DNA of 64,000 bases from Plantactinospora mayteni (GTDB lineage Bacteria > Actinomycetota > Actinomycetes > Mycobacteriales > Micromonosporaceae): the NCBI RefSeq assembly GCF_016862935.1, contig NZ_BONX01000023.1:1-64000 (forward strand), written 5' to 3'. Shown piece by piece: positions 51,097-59,425 of this stretch. Both the position numbers and the translations under genes were made by a program. Under the pieces are notes generated by a model. That model was not told where the DNA came from. It saw only the letters and a program-made list of their open reading frames with translations, and searched no databases. Positions within the stretch are counted from its first letter, which is position 1; the number at the start of each line of letters is the position of its first letter.

Positions 51097-51187
51097 GGAC
51101 TACTCCGATGATCACGGCCGGTCTCAGGCAGATTTCCCGCCTTGCCGCCGCTGCGGCAGTGCGGGACGGCGGTCGGCGGGTCCAGTG

Positions 51188-52783
51188 GTGACGGTCAGGT
51201 GGGCGGCCCGATGGCGTGACCAGGCCCGCCGGGCGGGGGCGTGGCGTCTGGTCCACGAGATCTGCCTGGTGGTGCTGGTGACCATCGTGGCGGTGGTCGC
51301 GGCGGCCGTCGCCGGCTGGTATCCGTGGGCGCCGTGGCTGGTCGGGCTCTCCACGCCGATCCTGATCGCGCTGCGGCTGACGTACCCGCTGGTGGCGTAC
51401 CTCACCGCGGCGCTGGTCGGCCTGGGCACCGGTGGGCAGAACAGTCTCCTGCTGGTGCTGTTGAGCGCGTCGCTCAGTTACCGCGTCGCCCGGTGGTGGC
51501 AGGTCACCGCCGCGCTGGCCGTGGCGTGGGCCTGCTACGTGGCGTCGATCGTCTGGGAAGAACCGCTGAGCGTGGAGATGGCCGTCGTGCTCTCGGCGAT
51601 GTTCGCGTTGCTGGCGGTGCTACCGGCCGGCGTGGCGAGGCTGGTTCGGCGGCGGCGGACGCTGCTGGCGGCAATGCACCAACGCAATGTGCAACTGCAC
51701 AGTCAGCAGGGTGAGGTTGCCCGGCAGGCACAGACGCGAGAGCGGGCCCGCATCGCGCGGGACCTGCATGATTCGCTGGGGCACAAGCTGACCCTGATCT
51801 CCCTGTACGCCGGGATGGTGCGTACTGCCGACGAGGATCGGCGGTCCGAGGCCGCCGACCTGGTGCGGCAGACGTCCTCGGCGGCGATGACCGAGCTGCG
51901 TCAGATCCTCGGCATTCTCGGTGAGGGTGACGGCCAGTCCTCGGTGCGGCCGCTGTCCGGCTTGGACGAACTGGCCGAGCAGGCGCGTGCCTCCGGCGCC
52001 CAGGTGGAGGTCGTCCGGGAGGGGGAGCCACGGCCGCTGGCGGCGCTGACCGAACACGCGGCGTACCGGGTGATTCAGGAGGGCCTGACCAACGCGCTGC
52101 GGCACGCCCACGGCGGCGCGGTCGTGCTGCTGCTGCGGTTCGAACCGGACGCGTTGGTCGCCGGCGTGACCAACACCGCCGGGCAACGCATCGTGCGGTC
52201 CACGTCCGGGCAGGGGCTGCTGGGGTTGACCGAACGCGTCCGGATCGCCAACGGCGTGCTCTACCACGGCCCGACACCCGACGGAGGCTTCCGGCTGGCC
52301 GCAACACTGCCCTGTTCGGGCGACGAACACGCCACGTCCACCGCCGAGCATCGCCCACCGGAGCATCGCCCACCGCCGGCCACCGAGGCCCAGGCTGACT
52401 TCGCGGCCCTGATGGACCGTGACCGCCGCCGCTCCCGGCTCGTCCTCGCGGCCACCACGCTGTCCATCGCCGGCTTCCTGGCGCTGTGCCTGGCCGGGGT
52501 CTGGCTGATGATGGCCTTCGTCGTGGTGGACCGGAACACCTACGACGCCATCCACATCGGCCAGCCGGAAGACGAGGTACGCGCCCTGCTGCCCGACGCC
52601 GACGCCGCGGTCACCGGTGTCACCGGCGGCCGACCGGTGCCCGACGCCACCTGCGTCGACTACCCGGCGTCGATCCTGGACCAGGTGGGGCCCGACCCCG
52701 GTGCCGGCCGCGACATCTACCGGTTCTGCTTCCGCGACGGCATCCTGATCGACAAACAGGAAATTCACGAGCGGCGGCCATGA
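51188..52783 (+). CDS. Sensor histidine kinase with C-terminal transmembrane extracytoplasmic domain
   Basis: A 531-residue protein. About five N-terminal helices (~20-150) are followed by a HisKA_3 phosphoacceptor (RIARDLHDSLGHKL, H194) and an HATPase with VIQEGLTNALRHAHGG and GQGLLGLTERV. Unusually, the chain then crosses the membrane again (helix ~418-445) and ends in an ~80-residue external domain with two cysteines (ATCVDY, YRFCF), a close relative of the protein encoded at 50298-50666. The start is uncertain: GTG at 51188 (VTVRWAARWRDQARR) gives a sensible N-terminus, but the frame is open to 51032. It pairs with the response regulator 28 bp downstream. Confidence 0.88.
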   Translation: MTVRWAARWRDQARRAGAWRLVHEICLVVLVTIVAVVAAAVAGWYPWAPWLVGLSTPILIALRLTYPLVAYLTAALVGLGTGGQNSLLLVLLSASLSYRVARWWQVTAALAVAWACYVASIVWEEPLSVEMAVVLSAMFALLAVLPAGVARLVRRRRTLLAAMHQRNVQLHSQQGEVARQAQTRERARIARDLHDSLGHKLTLISLYAGMVRTADEDRRSEAADLVRQTSSAAMTELRQILGILGEGDGQSSVRPLSGLDELAEQARASGAQVEVVREGEPRPLAALTEHAAYRVIQEGLTNALRHAHGGAVVLLLRFEPDALVAGVTNTAGQRIVRSTSGQGLLGLTERVRIANGVLYHGPTPDGGFRLAATLPCSGDEHATSTAEHRPPEHRPPPATEAQADFAALMDRDRRRSRLVLAATTLSIAGFLALCLAGVWLMMAFVVVDRNTYDAIHIGQPEDEVRALLPDADAAVTGVTGGRPVPDATCVDYPASILDQVGPDPGAGRDIYRFCFRDGILIDKQEIHERRP

Positions 52784-52811
52784 CCCCACGACGCCAGCGA
52801 AGGACGACGCC

Positions 52812-53495
52812 ATGACCGATCCCCTGCGGGTCCTGCTGGCCGACGACGACTCCCTGATCCGTACCGCGATCAACGCGATCCTGCATCCGGAGGCCGACAT
52901 CGACCTGATCGCGCAGGCCGCCGACGGACGGGCCGCGGTCGACCTGGCCGTACGGCACCGGCCGGACGTCGCGTTGCTGGACATCCAGATGCCGGTCCTC
53001 GACGGCCTGGCGGCACTGCGGGAGATTCGTCGCCTTGTCCCTGCGGTCCAGACCGTGGTGCTGACCACCTTCGGCCAGGACGACTACGTCGCGCAGGCCC
53101 TCGCCGCCGGGGCGGCCGGTTTCCTGATCAAGGAATCGGCGGCCGACGAACTCGCCTACGCGATCCGCGCCGCCGCGGCGGGCAACGCCTACCTCTCGCC
53201 GAAGATCACCCGGCAGGTTCTCAACCGGCTGCCCACCGTGACCGTTCGACCCGAGGAGGACCTCGCCAAGGTCAGCATGCTCAGCGGCCGGGAACGCGAC
53301 GTCCTGATCCTGCTGGCCCAGGGACTCTCCAACGCCGAGATCGGTCAGCACCTGTTCGTCTCCGAAGGAACCGTCAAGACCCACGTGTACCGGGTGTTCG
53401 CCAAGCTCGGCTGTGAGAACCGGGTCCAGGCCGCCATGCTCGCCCAACGTGCCGGCCTGCTGGAGCCACCGAGCACCCCGACAACTGCCCGGTAA
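52812..53495 (+). CDS. NarL/FixJ-family response regulator
   Basis: A 227-residue protein. The receiver has acidic residues DDD at 11-13, phosphoacceptor D57 (VALLDIQMP), the TT of VVLTTFG and K107 (FLIKE). The C-terminal LuxR-type HTH reads LSGRERDVLILLAQGLSNAE and IGQHLFVSEGTVKTHVYRVF. ATG at 52812 has gaagga upstream and lies 28 bp after the kinase. It should be phosphorylated by that kinase. Direct targets are unknown; the neighbouring anchored-protein and CPBP promoter region is a natural candidate. Confidence 0.94.
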   Translation: MTDPLRVLLADDDSLIRTAINAILHPEADIDLIAQAADGRAAVDLAVRHRPDVALLDIQMPVLDGLAALREIRRLVPAVQTVVLTTFGQDDYVAQALAAGAAGFLIKESAADELAYAIRAAAAGNAYLSPKITRQVLNRLPTVTVRPEEDLAKVSMLSGRERDVLILLAQGLSNAEIGQHLFVSEGTVKTHVYRVFAKLGCENRVQAAMLAQRAGLLEPPSTPTTAR

Positions 53496-53655
53496 CCTCG
53501 GCAGAGCCGGATGCCCTGAACCGGGCGCGTCCGGTCCGGAAGGTCGGGGGCCGCGGGACGCGTGCGGGTTAGCGAACATGTCGGCTGGCCGAGGTACGGT
53601 CCCAGACGTCGCACCCGTCGACCCACGATGGCGACTCGACGACGTGGAGGACCGG

Positions 53656-54027
53656 ATGGCCGAGGAAGTCACCTTCGACCGGGTCGCCCCGGTGGTGCCC
53701 GTACGCGACCTGGGTGCCGCGCTCGACCGCTACCAACGGCTGGGCTTCAGTGTGGCCGGCGCGGAGGGATACGGCTTCGTCGAGCGCGGTCGCGTGTCCC
53801 TGCACGTCACCGAGTGGGCCGAGCACGATCCCGGCCGGACGGCGTCGACGGTCTATCTCTACGTCTCGGACGCGGACGCCCTGCACGTCGCCTGGGCGGG
53901 ATCAGGCGTCGAGGGCCGACTGGGCGAGGTGCAGGACACCCCCTACGGCCTGCGCGAGTTCACCTTCGTCGACCCGGACGGCACACTGCACCGGATCGGC
54001 TCCCCGGGCCAGACCCCGCAGACGTAG
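53656..54027 (+). CDS. VOC / bleomycin-resistance-like protein
   Basis: A 123-residue protein of the glyoxalase/bleomycin resistance/dioxygenase (VOC) fold: APVVPVRDLGAALDRYQRLG, RGRVSLHVTEWAEHDP and EFTFVDPDGTLHRIG. It resembles bleomycin-type drug-binding proteins in length and in the FVDPDGTLHRI end. ATG at 53656 has gtggagg. It is convergent with the DUF2752 gene. The ligand is unknown. Confidence 0.85.
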   Translation: MAEEVTFDRVAPVVPVRDLGAALDRYQRLGFSVAGAEGYGFVERGRVSLHVTEWAEHDPGRTASTVYLYVSDADALHVAWAGSGVEGRLGEVQDTPYGLREFTFVDPDGTLHRIGSPGQTPQT

Positions 54028-54089
54028 CCGGACGGACTCTGACCGGCGGCGGCCGTCGCGGCCGTACCGCAACATCCTAGGACCGGGCC

Positions 54090-54632
54090 TCAGACGTAGA
54101 ACAGGTCGAAGGGTGCCCACGGCAGGTTACGCAGCACCGAGAAGACTCCCCAGGCGGCGAGGAAGATGCCGATCATCTTCGGGGTGATCTCCAACTGCGG
54201 CAGTCGCCAGCCGAAGACCTGCCGCCCGGCCCAGGCGACGTAGAGGTAGAGCAGGAACGGCACGGCGAAGACGAAGAGCAGGTGGTGCCGGGCCGCCGCC
54301 GGCAGGTCGCCGTGCAGGAGGTACCAGAACGCGCGGGTGCCGCCGCAGCCCGGGCAGTCCAGCCCGGTGGTGAGCTTGAGGATGCAGGACGGTGCCGCGT
54401 CGGGCGCGCTGCGGGTCGGATCGGTCAGCAGGGTGTAGCCGACCGCGCCGGCCAGGCAGCCCAACGCCGCCACCGGGGCGAGCCAGCGCGGTGCCCGGGC
54501 CTGGATCCGGTTGACGAACCGGGTGAGCCGGTCGGGCTCGGGAGCCTGGTAGGGCGGCACCGGATAGCCCGGATAGGCGTTGGCCGGTGTCGGGCCGGGT
54601 CCGCCGGATCGGTTCTCGTCAACGCTCGTCAT
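54090..54632 (-). CDS. DUF2752 family membrane protein
   Basis: A 180-residue protein. A ~45-residue proline-rich cytoplasmic N-terminus (YPGYPVPPYQAPEPDRL) is followed by three or four helices. CPGCGGTRAFWYLLHGDLPA is the DUF2752 signature (C-P-x-C-G-x-TR), and LFVFAVPFLLYLY follows. ATG at 54632 was chosen; upstream in-frame ATGs at 54665 and 54686 would only lengthen the disordered tail. Function unknown; widespread as a small membrane protein in actinobacteria. Confidence 0.82.
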   Translation of the reverse strand: MTSVDENRSGGPGPTPANAYPGYPVPPYQAPEPDRLTRFVNRIQARAPRWLAPVAALGCLAGAVGYTLLTDPTRSAPDAAPSCILKLTTGLDCPGCGGTRAFWYLLHGDLPAAARHHLLFVFAVPFLLYLYVAWAGRQVFGWRLPQLEITPKMIGIFLAAWGVFSVLRNLPWAPFDLFYV

Positions 54633-54735
54633 TCCGCCCCACCCGTCGCCGATCGCGTCCGCCATGGCCCCGCCGTCGCTCGCCACCGCTCGCGACGCGT
54701 CGCCCGCCGGCCCGACGGTCGCCGGCCGGCTCGTC

Positions 54736-55965
54736 TCACCGTACCGCGAGCATGCCGGCGAGTGCGGTGGCGAGCGGCCCGGCGAGGTCTCCCCCGGCGG
54801 GGGCCGCCACCGCGCCCAGGCCGAGCCAGCCGGCCAGCCGGTGCAGCTCGGCGGCGAGTGCCTGGGCGGTCTCGACCGGGTCGGTGCCGGGCTCGGCCCA
54901 GGCCGCCGGCACCAGCAGCGTGCCGGCCTTGCGGTCGGCCTTCAGGTCGACCCGGGCGACGAACCGGTCGCCGAGCAGGAACGGCAGCACGTAGTAGCCG
55001 TGCACCCGCTGCGGCGCCGGCACGTAGATCTCGATCCGGTAGCTGAACCCGAAGAGGCGTTCGGTGCGGGACCGTTCCCAGATCAGCGGGTCGAAGGGGC
55101 TGACCAGGGTGCTGGCCCGGATCCACCGGGGCAGCCGGGCGTCCCGGTGCAGATAGCCGGGCAGCCGCCAGCCCTGCACCGTGACCGGGCGCAGCTCGCC
55201 CGCCTCGACCAGCTCGGCGAGGGCGGTGCGGGCGGCGGCGACCGGCAGCCGGAAGTAGTCCCGCAGCTCCGGCTCGGCCGCCACCCCGAGCGCCCGGGCG
55301 GCGATCTCGACCAGCGTGCGGTATGCCTCCGCCGGCTCCGGGGTCGGCGTGGCCAGTACGTCGGGCGGCAGCACCCGCTCCGGTATGTCGTAGACCCGGG
55401 CGAAGGAGCTGTTCCGGGAGGCGGCGGTCAGCTCACCGGCCCAGAAGAGGTACTCGCAGGCCCGTTTGACGGCCGACCAGTTCCAGCCCCAGTTGCCGGT
55501 CTCCCGGGGCGCGTCGTGCTCGATCTCGGCGGCGGTCATCGGGCCGCTGTCGCGTACCTCGTCGAGGACCCGGGCGACCAGCGCCGGCTGCTCGACGGCG
55601 ATCCGGCGCATCCCGCCCCAGGCGTCGGTCTGCGCGGCGGCCATTCGCCAGCGCAGCGCCGGTTGCAGGTCGACCCGGACCAACGACGCCTCGTGCCCCC
55701 AGTATTCGAAGACGTCCCGGGGGCGCCGGTAGGCGGCCCGGTCGAGCAGCTCGGCCGGATAGGGCCCGAGCCGGCTGTAGAGCGGCAGGTAGTGCGCCCG
55801 TTGCAGGACGTTGACCGAGTCCATCTGGAGCAGGCCGAGCCGGTCGAGCACCCGGCGCAGGTGTCGACGGGTCGGCACGGCGCCGGGTGCGGGGTCGGCG
55901 AAGCCCTGGGCGGCCAGCGCGACCCGGCGGGCCTGGGACAGCGACAACGATTCAGGTACGGCCAT
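54736..55965 (-). CDS. Winged-helix DNA glycosylase-like protein (AlkZ/YcaQ, HTH_42 family)
   Basis: A 409-residue protein. It begins SLSQARRVALAAQGF and continues LGLLQMDSVNVLQRAHYLPL, YWGHEASLV and, near the end, TLVSPFDPLIWERSRTERLF and YVLPFLLGDRFVARVDLKAD, the conserved landmarks of the YcaQ/AlkZ family. Family members are alkyl-purine or interstrand cross-link glycosylases. AlkZ relatives use a short QxQ or QxD active-site motif; DLK in VDLKADR lies in the matching region, so the exact class is unclear. ATG at 55965 begins MAVPESLSL. It is divergent from a GNAT gene 80 bp away. Confidence 0.85.
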   Translation of the reverse strand: MAVPESLSLSQARRVALAAQGFADPAPGAVPTRRHLRRVLDRLGLLQMDSVNVLQRAHYLPLYSRLGPYPAELLDRAAYRRPRDVFEYWGHEASLVRVDLQPALRWRMAAAQTDAWGGMRRIAVEQPALVARVLDEVRDSGPMTAAEIEHDAPRETGNWGWNWSAVKRACEYLFWAGELTAASRNSSFARVYDIPERVLPPDVLATPTPEPAEAYRTLVEIAARALGVAAEPELRDYFRLPVAAARTALAELVEAGELRPVTVQGWRLPGYLHRDARLPRWIRASTLVSPFDPLIWERSRTERLFGFSYRIEIYVPAPQRVHGYYVLPFLLGDRFVARVDLKADRKAGTLLVPAAWAEPGTDPVETAQALAAELHRLAGWLGLGAVAAPAGGDLAGPLATALAGMLAVR

Positions 55966-56045
55966 CGCCCCGGACCCTAGCCGACGGGTCCGACACGACA
56001 CGCGGGACCTGGACCTGACCAGCGAAACGGGATAAAACCATCGTG

Positions 56046-56621
56046 ATGCGAGCCATCGACCCCGAGGTCCCCGACGACGCCCTGGCCATCGCCGAGGTGC
56101 ACGTCCGGGGCTGGCAGGCGGGGTACGCCGAGATCATGCCGGCCGAGGTGCTGGAACGGCTGAACGTCGCCGCCTGGGCACAGCGCCGGCGGGACCTCGG
56201 CACCGCCGAGCCCGACCACCCGTTCCGGACCCTGGTGGCCCGCGGCGACGACGAGACCGTGCTCGGCTTCTGCACCGTCGGGCCGTACCGGATCGACCAG
56301 GACCCGGACCGCCTCGACCACCGGTACGCCGAGATCCTCGGCCTCTACGTCCGGCCCGAACAGTGGAGCACCGGGGTGGGGCGGCGACTGCTGGCCGCCT
56401 CGGTCGCCGAACTGACCTCTCTCGGCTGGACCGAGCTGCGGCTCTGGGTACTCGCCGACAACCTCCGGGCCCGCCGGTTCTACGAACGGGCCGGACTAGT
56501 CGCGGATGGTGAGCGGTCGACCTACGAACTGCAACGGTCGGGGGGACGGCCGGCGCTTGGGCTGGTCGAACTCCGCTACGCCGCCCGACTCGGCGAGCTG
56601 GCCGGGGCCCCGGACCGGTAG
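56046..56621 (+). CDS. GNAT family N-acetyltransferase
   Basis: A 191-residue protein. The GNAT core has AEVHVRGWQAGYAEIMPAEV, EILGLYVRPEQWSTGVGRRL (acetyl-CoA loop V-x-G-x-GRxL) and LWVLADNLRARRFYERAGL. It transfers an acetyl group from acetyl-CoA to an unknown amine. ATG at 56046 directly follows an in-frame GTG. Its last 126 bp overlap the convergent GT87 gene, so both proteins are encoded on opposite strands there. Confidence 0.88.
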   Translation: MRAIDPEVPDDALAIAEVHVRGWQAGYAEIMPAEVLERLNVAAWAQRRRDLGTAEPDHPFRTLVARGDDETVLGFCTVGPYRIDQDPDRLDHRYAEILGLYVRPEQWSTGVGRRLLAASVAELTSLGWTELRLWVLADNLRARRFYERAGLVADGERSTYELQRSGGRPALGLVELRYAARLGELAGAPDR

Positions 56622-57800
56622 CACGAACAGCAGCGCGACCCCGATCCAGACATAGGCGTTGCTGCCCAGGAAGCCGAGCAGGCCGTCGAAGCGGCGTTCC
56701 CAGATCCAGACCAGTCGACTGATCAGCACCAGGTACGCGAAGACCGCGAACCCCAGCAGCCAGCGCCGCCGCCGGCTGCCGGCCGGAGCGGCGTACGCGT
56801 TGTCGACCAGCAGGATCAGCGCGGGGATCAGCCAGACCAGGTGGTGTACCCAGGTCACCGGGCTGACCAGGCTCATCACCACACCGGTCAGCGCCAGCCC
56901 GGTCGCCTCGTCGCCGACCGCCGCCGTCGCCCGGACCCGCCAGATCCAGACCCCCACCGTCGCCGCCACCAGCACCAGCCAGAGCAGCGTGCTCGGATGG
57001 TCCGGATCGAGCCGGGCGACCACGCCCTGCCACGACTGGTTCGAGATGAACGACAGCGACCCGACCCGGTCGGTGTCCCACAGCGCGGTGGTCCAGAACT
57101 CCCGGGACGCGTCCGGGGCGATCCCGGCGGCCAGCAGGGTGACCGCGGTCGCGGTGCCACTGGCCACCAGCGCCGCCCGCCAGCGCCCGGTGACCAGCAG
57201 ATAGACGATGAAGATGCCCGGGGTCAGCTTGATCGCGGTGGCCAGCCCGACACCGATCCCGGCGAAGCGGCGGTAGCGCTGCGGCAGCCGGCGCCCGAAC
57301 GGGGTCACCGGGGCGACCAGCCAGAGCAGGTCGGCACCGACCAGGAAGAGCAGCAGCATGTTCACCTGGCCGAAGTTGACCGTCTCGCGCATCGGCTCGA
57401 AAGCCGCCGCCAGGCAGAGCGCGACGGCCAGGGCGAACCACCGGGTCCAGCCCGTCCGGCGGGCGATCGGGTCGACCAGCCACCAGATCAGCACCGCGCT
57501 GGTCAGCACGGTCAGGATGACGCTGATCACCATGGCCACCGGCCAGCTCAGGTACGCCAGCGGCAGCATCACCAGCGCCGCGAAGGGCGGATAGGTGAAG
57601 CCGTACTTGCTGTCCGGCTTGAGCCAGTCGTAGATCTCGCCGTCGGCGCGTACCCAGTGGTGCAGCGCCCCGTAGTAGACCCGGAGGTCGAAGAAGCCGT
57701 GCCGGGCCGCCGCCACCGAGAGGAACCCGGCGACCAGTACGGCCAGCGCGATCACGAACAGCACCTGGTACCGGGTACGCCAACCGGCACCCTGCGCCAT
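56496..57800 (-). CDS. GT87-type polyprenol-phosphate-dependent mannosyltransferase-like protein (DUF2029)
   Basis: A 434-residue membrane protein with about ten helices. HGFFDLRVYYGALHHWVR, the acidic loop DSKYGFTYPPFAAL, NFGQVNMLLLFLVGADLL and GLATAIKLTPGIFIVYLL are GT87 landmarks; the aspartate in FDLRVYY is the expected catalytic-loop residue of GT-C enzymes. Relatives add mannose to phosphatidylinositol mannosides or lipoglycans outside the membrane. ATG at 57800 has ggggggcgg upstream. The 3' end overlaps the convergent GNAT gene by 126 bp, and the start is 35 bp from a second, divergent GNAT gene. Confidence 0.88.
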   Translation of the reverse strand: MAQGAGWRTRYQVLFVIALAVLVAGFLSVAAARHGFFDLRVYYGALHHWVRADGEIYDWLKPDSKYGFTYPPFAALVMLPLAYLSWPVAMVISVILTVLTSAVLIWWLVDPIARRTGWTRWFALAVALCLAAAFEPMRETVNFGQVNMLLLFLVGADLLWLVAPVTPFGRRLPQRYRRFAGIGVGLATAIKLTPGIFIVYLLVTGRWRAALVASGTATAVTLLAAGIAPDASREFWTTALWDTDRVGSLSFISNQSWQGVVARLDPDHPSTLLWLVLVAATVGVWIWRVRATAAVGDEATGLALTGVVMSLVSPVTWVHHLVWLIPALILLVDNAYAAPAGSRRRRWLLGFAVFAYLVLISRLVWIWERRFDGLLGFLGSNAYVWIGVALLFVLPVRGPGQLAESGGVAEFDQPKRRPSPRPLQFVGRPLTIRD

Positions 57801-57835
57801 TACCGCCCCCCTTGCCCTGCGTAGGCTTCCCACTC

Positions 57836-58435
57836 ATGGCTCTCGGGTACGTTCGCCCGGCGCGTCCGTCAGACGCCGGCGAGATCGCACGCATCCAGCT
57901 CGCGACCTGGCGGGTCGCCTACCGCAGGATGCTGCCCAAGCACGTGCTCGACAACCTGGACGAGGAGTGGCTCGGTCGCCGGTGGAGTACGGCGGTCGAG
58001 GCGCCCCCGTCCGAACGGCACCGCGTCCTGGTTGCCGTCGAGCAGGCCGAACAATCGTATCTGGTGGGATTTGCCGCTTCCGGCCCCCCCGACGAGCAGG
58101 CGCTGGCTCCGGAGGAACCGGCCGAGGCGCTCGGTGCCGGCGTCGTCGCGGTGACGGACCTGCTGGTCGAGCCGAGGTGGGGCCGGCGCGGGCACGGCAG
58201 CCGGCTGCTCGCCGCCAGCGTCGACCTGTGGCGTACCGACGGCTTCGACACGGCGGTGGCCTGGGCCTTCGACGGCGACGCCGCGACCCGGAAGTTCCTC
58301 GGCGGCGCCGGCTGGGAGCCGGATGGGGCGGCCCGGGCGCTGGACGTTGACGACATGCTCGTCCCGCAGCTCCGGCTGCACGTCTCGATCGCCGCCGAGC
58401 CCGAGCCCGACCCCGAGCCGGCCGCCGGAGCTTGA
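57836..58435 (+). CDS. GNAT family N-acetyltransferase
   Basis: A 199-residue protein. The GNAT pattern is seen in AGEIARIQLATWRVAYRRML, VTDLLVEPRWGRRGHGSRLL (acetyl-CoA loop) and ATRKFLGGAGWEPDG. It ends in an acidic EPEPDPEP tail. ATG at 57836 begins MALGYVRPARPSD. It is unrelated in detail to the GNAT at 56046 but has a similar layout; the two flank the GT87 gene. The 67-bp gap to the next gene is rich in short gccgag/gagccgg repeats. Confidence 0.85.
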   Translation: MALGYVRPARPSDAGEIARIQLATWRVAYRRMLPKHVLDNLDEEWLGRRWSTAVEAPPSERHRVLVAVEQAEQSYLVGFAASGPPDEQALAPEEPAEALGAGVVAVTDLLVEPRWGRRGHGSRLLAASVDLWRTDGFDTAVAWAFDGDAATRKFLGGAGWEPDGAARALDVDDMLVPQLRLHVSIAAEPEPDPEPAAGA

Positions 58436-58502
58436 GCCGGTGCCGACGGCCGGAGCCGAGCCTGAGCCGGCGGCTGGCGCCGAGCCCGGGCAGGGTTGAG
58501 CC

Positions 58503-59423
58503 TCAGCCCTTCTCGGCCCCCTCGTTGGCGCCCCGGACGAAGTAGCGCTGGAAGACCACGAAGATGATCGCCACCGGGATGGTGGCCAGCAGCGCCGCCC
58601 CGAGCTTGAGCGGGTACTGACTGCCCTTGCCCAGCGAGCCGCTGACCAGGTCGGCCAGCCCGCGCGGCAGGGTGAACAGGGCGGGATCCTGCACCGCGAC
58701 CAGGGTGTGCGGCAGTTCGTTCCAGGAGCCCTGGAAGGACATGATGGTCACGGTGATCAGTGCCGGCCGGGCCATCGGCAGCACCACCGACCAGAACATC
58801 CGGAACGCGTTGACCCCGTCGATCCGGGCGGCCTCCTCGACGCTGACCGGGATCGACTCGAAGAACTGCTTCATCACGAAGACCCCGGTCGCGTCGACCA
58901 GTACCGGCACGATCAGCGCCGCGTAGCTGTTGTAGAGGCCGAGCTGGTTGAGTACCAGGAACTTCGGGATCAGCAGCACCACCGGCGGTACCGCCATCAT
59001 CGCCACTACCGCGCCGAAGACGACGCGCCGGCCGGAGAACTTCAGCCGGGCCAGGGCGTAGCCGGCCAGCGAGGCGAAGAAGACCCGGCCGAGCGTGACG
59101 ATGATGGTGACCAGGGTGGAGTTGCCGAGCCAGAGCGGGAAGTCGGTCCCGTCGAAGATCCGTTGCACGCTGTTCAGGTCGAGCACCGACGGGATCGGGG
59201 AGAGCGGGTTCGCCGCCGCGTCCGGCTCGGTCTTGAAGGCGTTGCCGAGCTGGATGACGAACGGATAGAGGAAGACCAGCGCGAAGAAGACCAGCACCGC
59301 GTACCCGGCGAAGGCGGCGGCCGGGTGGCCACCCCGCCGGCGGCGCCGCCTCGGCGGCTGCGGGTCGTCCTCGCCGGGCAGGTGGATCATCGGTCCCGAG
59401 CCGGGCTGGGTGAGTACGGCCAT
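58503..59423 (-). CDS. Carbohydrate ABC transporter permease (MalG-type)
   Basis: A 306-residue protein with six helices after a basic N-terminus. The ATPase-coupling EAA loop is SVEEAARIDGVNAFRMFWSV. LVFFALVFLYPFVIQLGNAF and GYALARLKFSGRRVVFG are typical of MalG-type permeases. It forms the channel with the permease encoded 2 bp upstream (59426). The energising ATPase is not encoded here; many actinobacterial sugar systems share one MsiK-type ATPase. ATG at 59423 begins MAVLTQPGSGPMIH. Confidence 0.92.
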   Translation of the reverse strand: MAVLTQPGSGPMIHLPGEDDPQPPRRRRRRGGHPAAAFAGYAVLVFFALVFLYPFVIQLGNAFKTEPDAAANPLSPIPSVLDLNSVQRIFDGTDFPLWLGNSTLVTIIVTLGRVFFASLAGYALARLKFSGRRVVFGAVVAMMAVPPVVLLIPKFLVLNQLGLYNSYAALIVPVLVDATGVFVMKQFFESIPVSVEEAARIDGVNAFRMFWSVVLPMARPALITVTIMSFQGSWNELPHTLVAVQDPALFTLPRGLADLVSGSLGKGSQYPLKLGAALLATIPVAIIFVVFQRYFVRGANEGAEKG

Positions 59424-59425
59424 CG

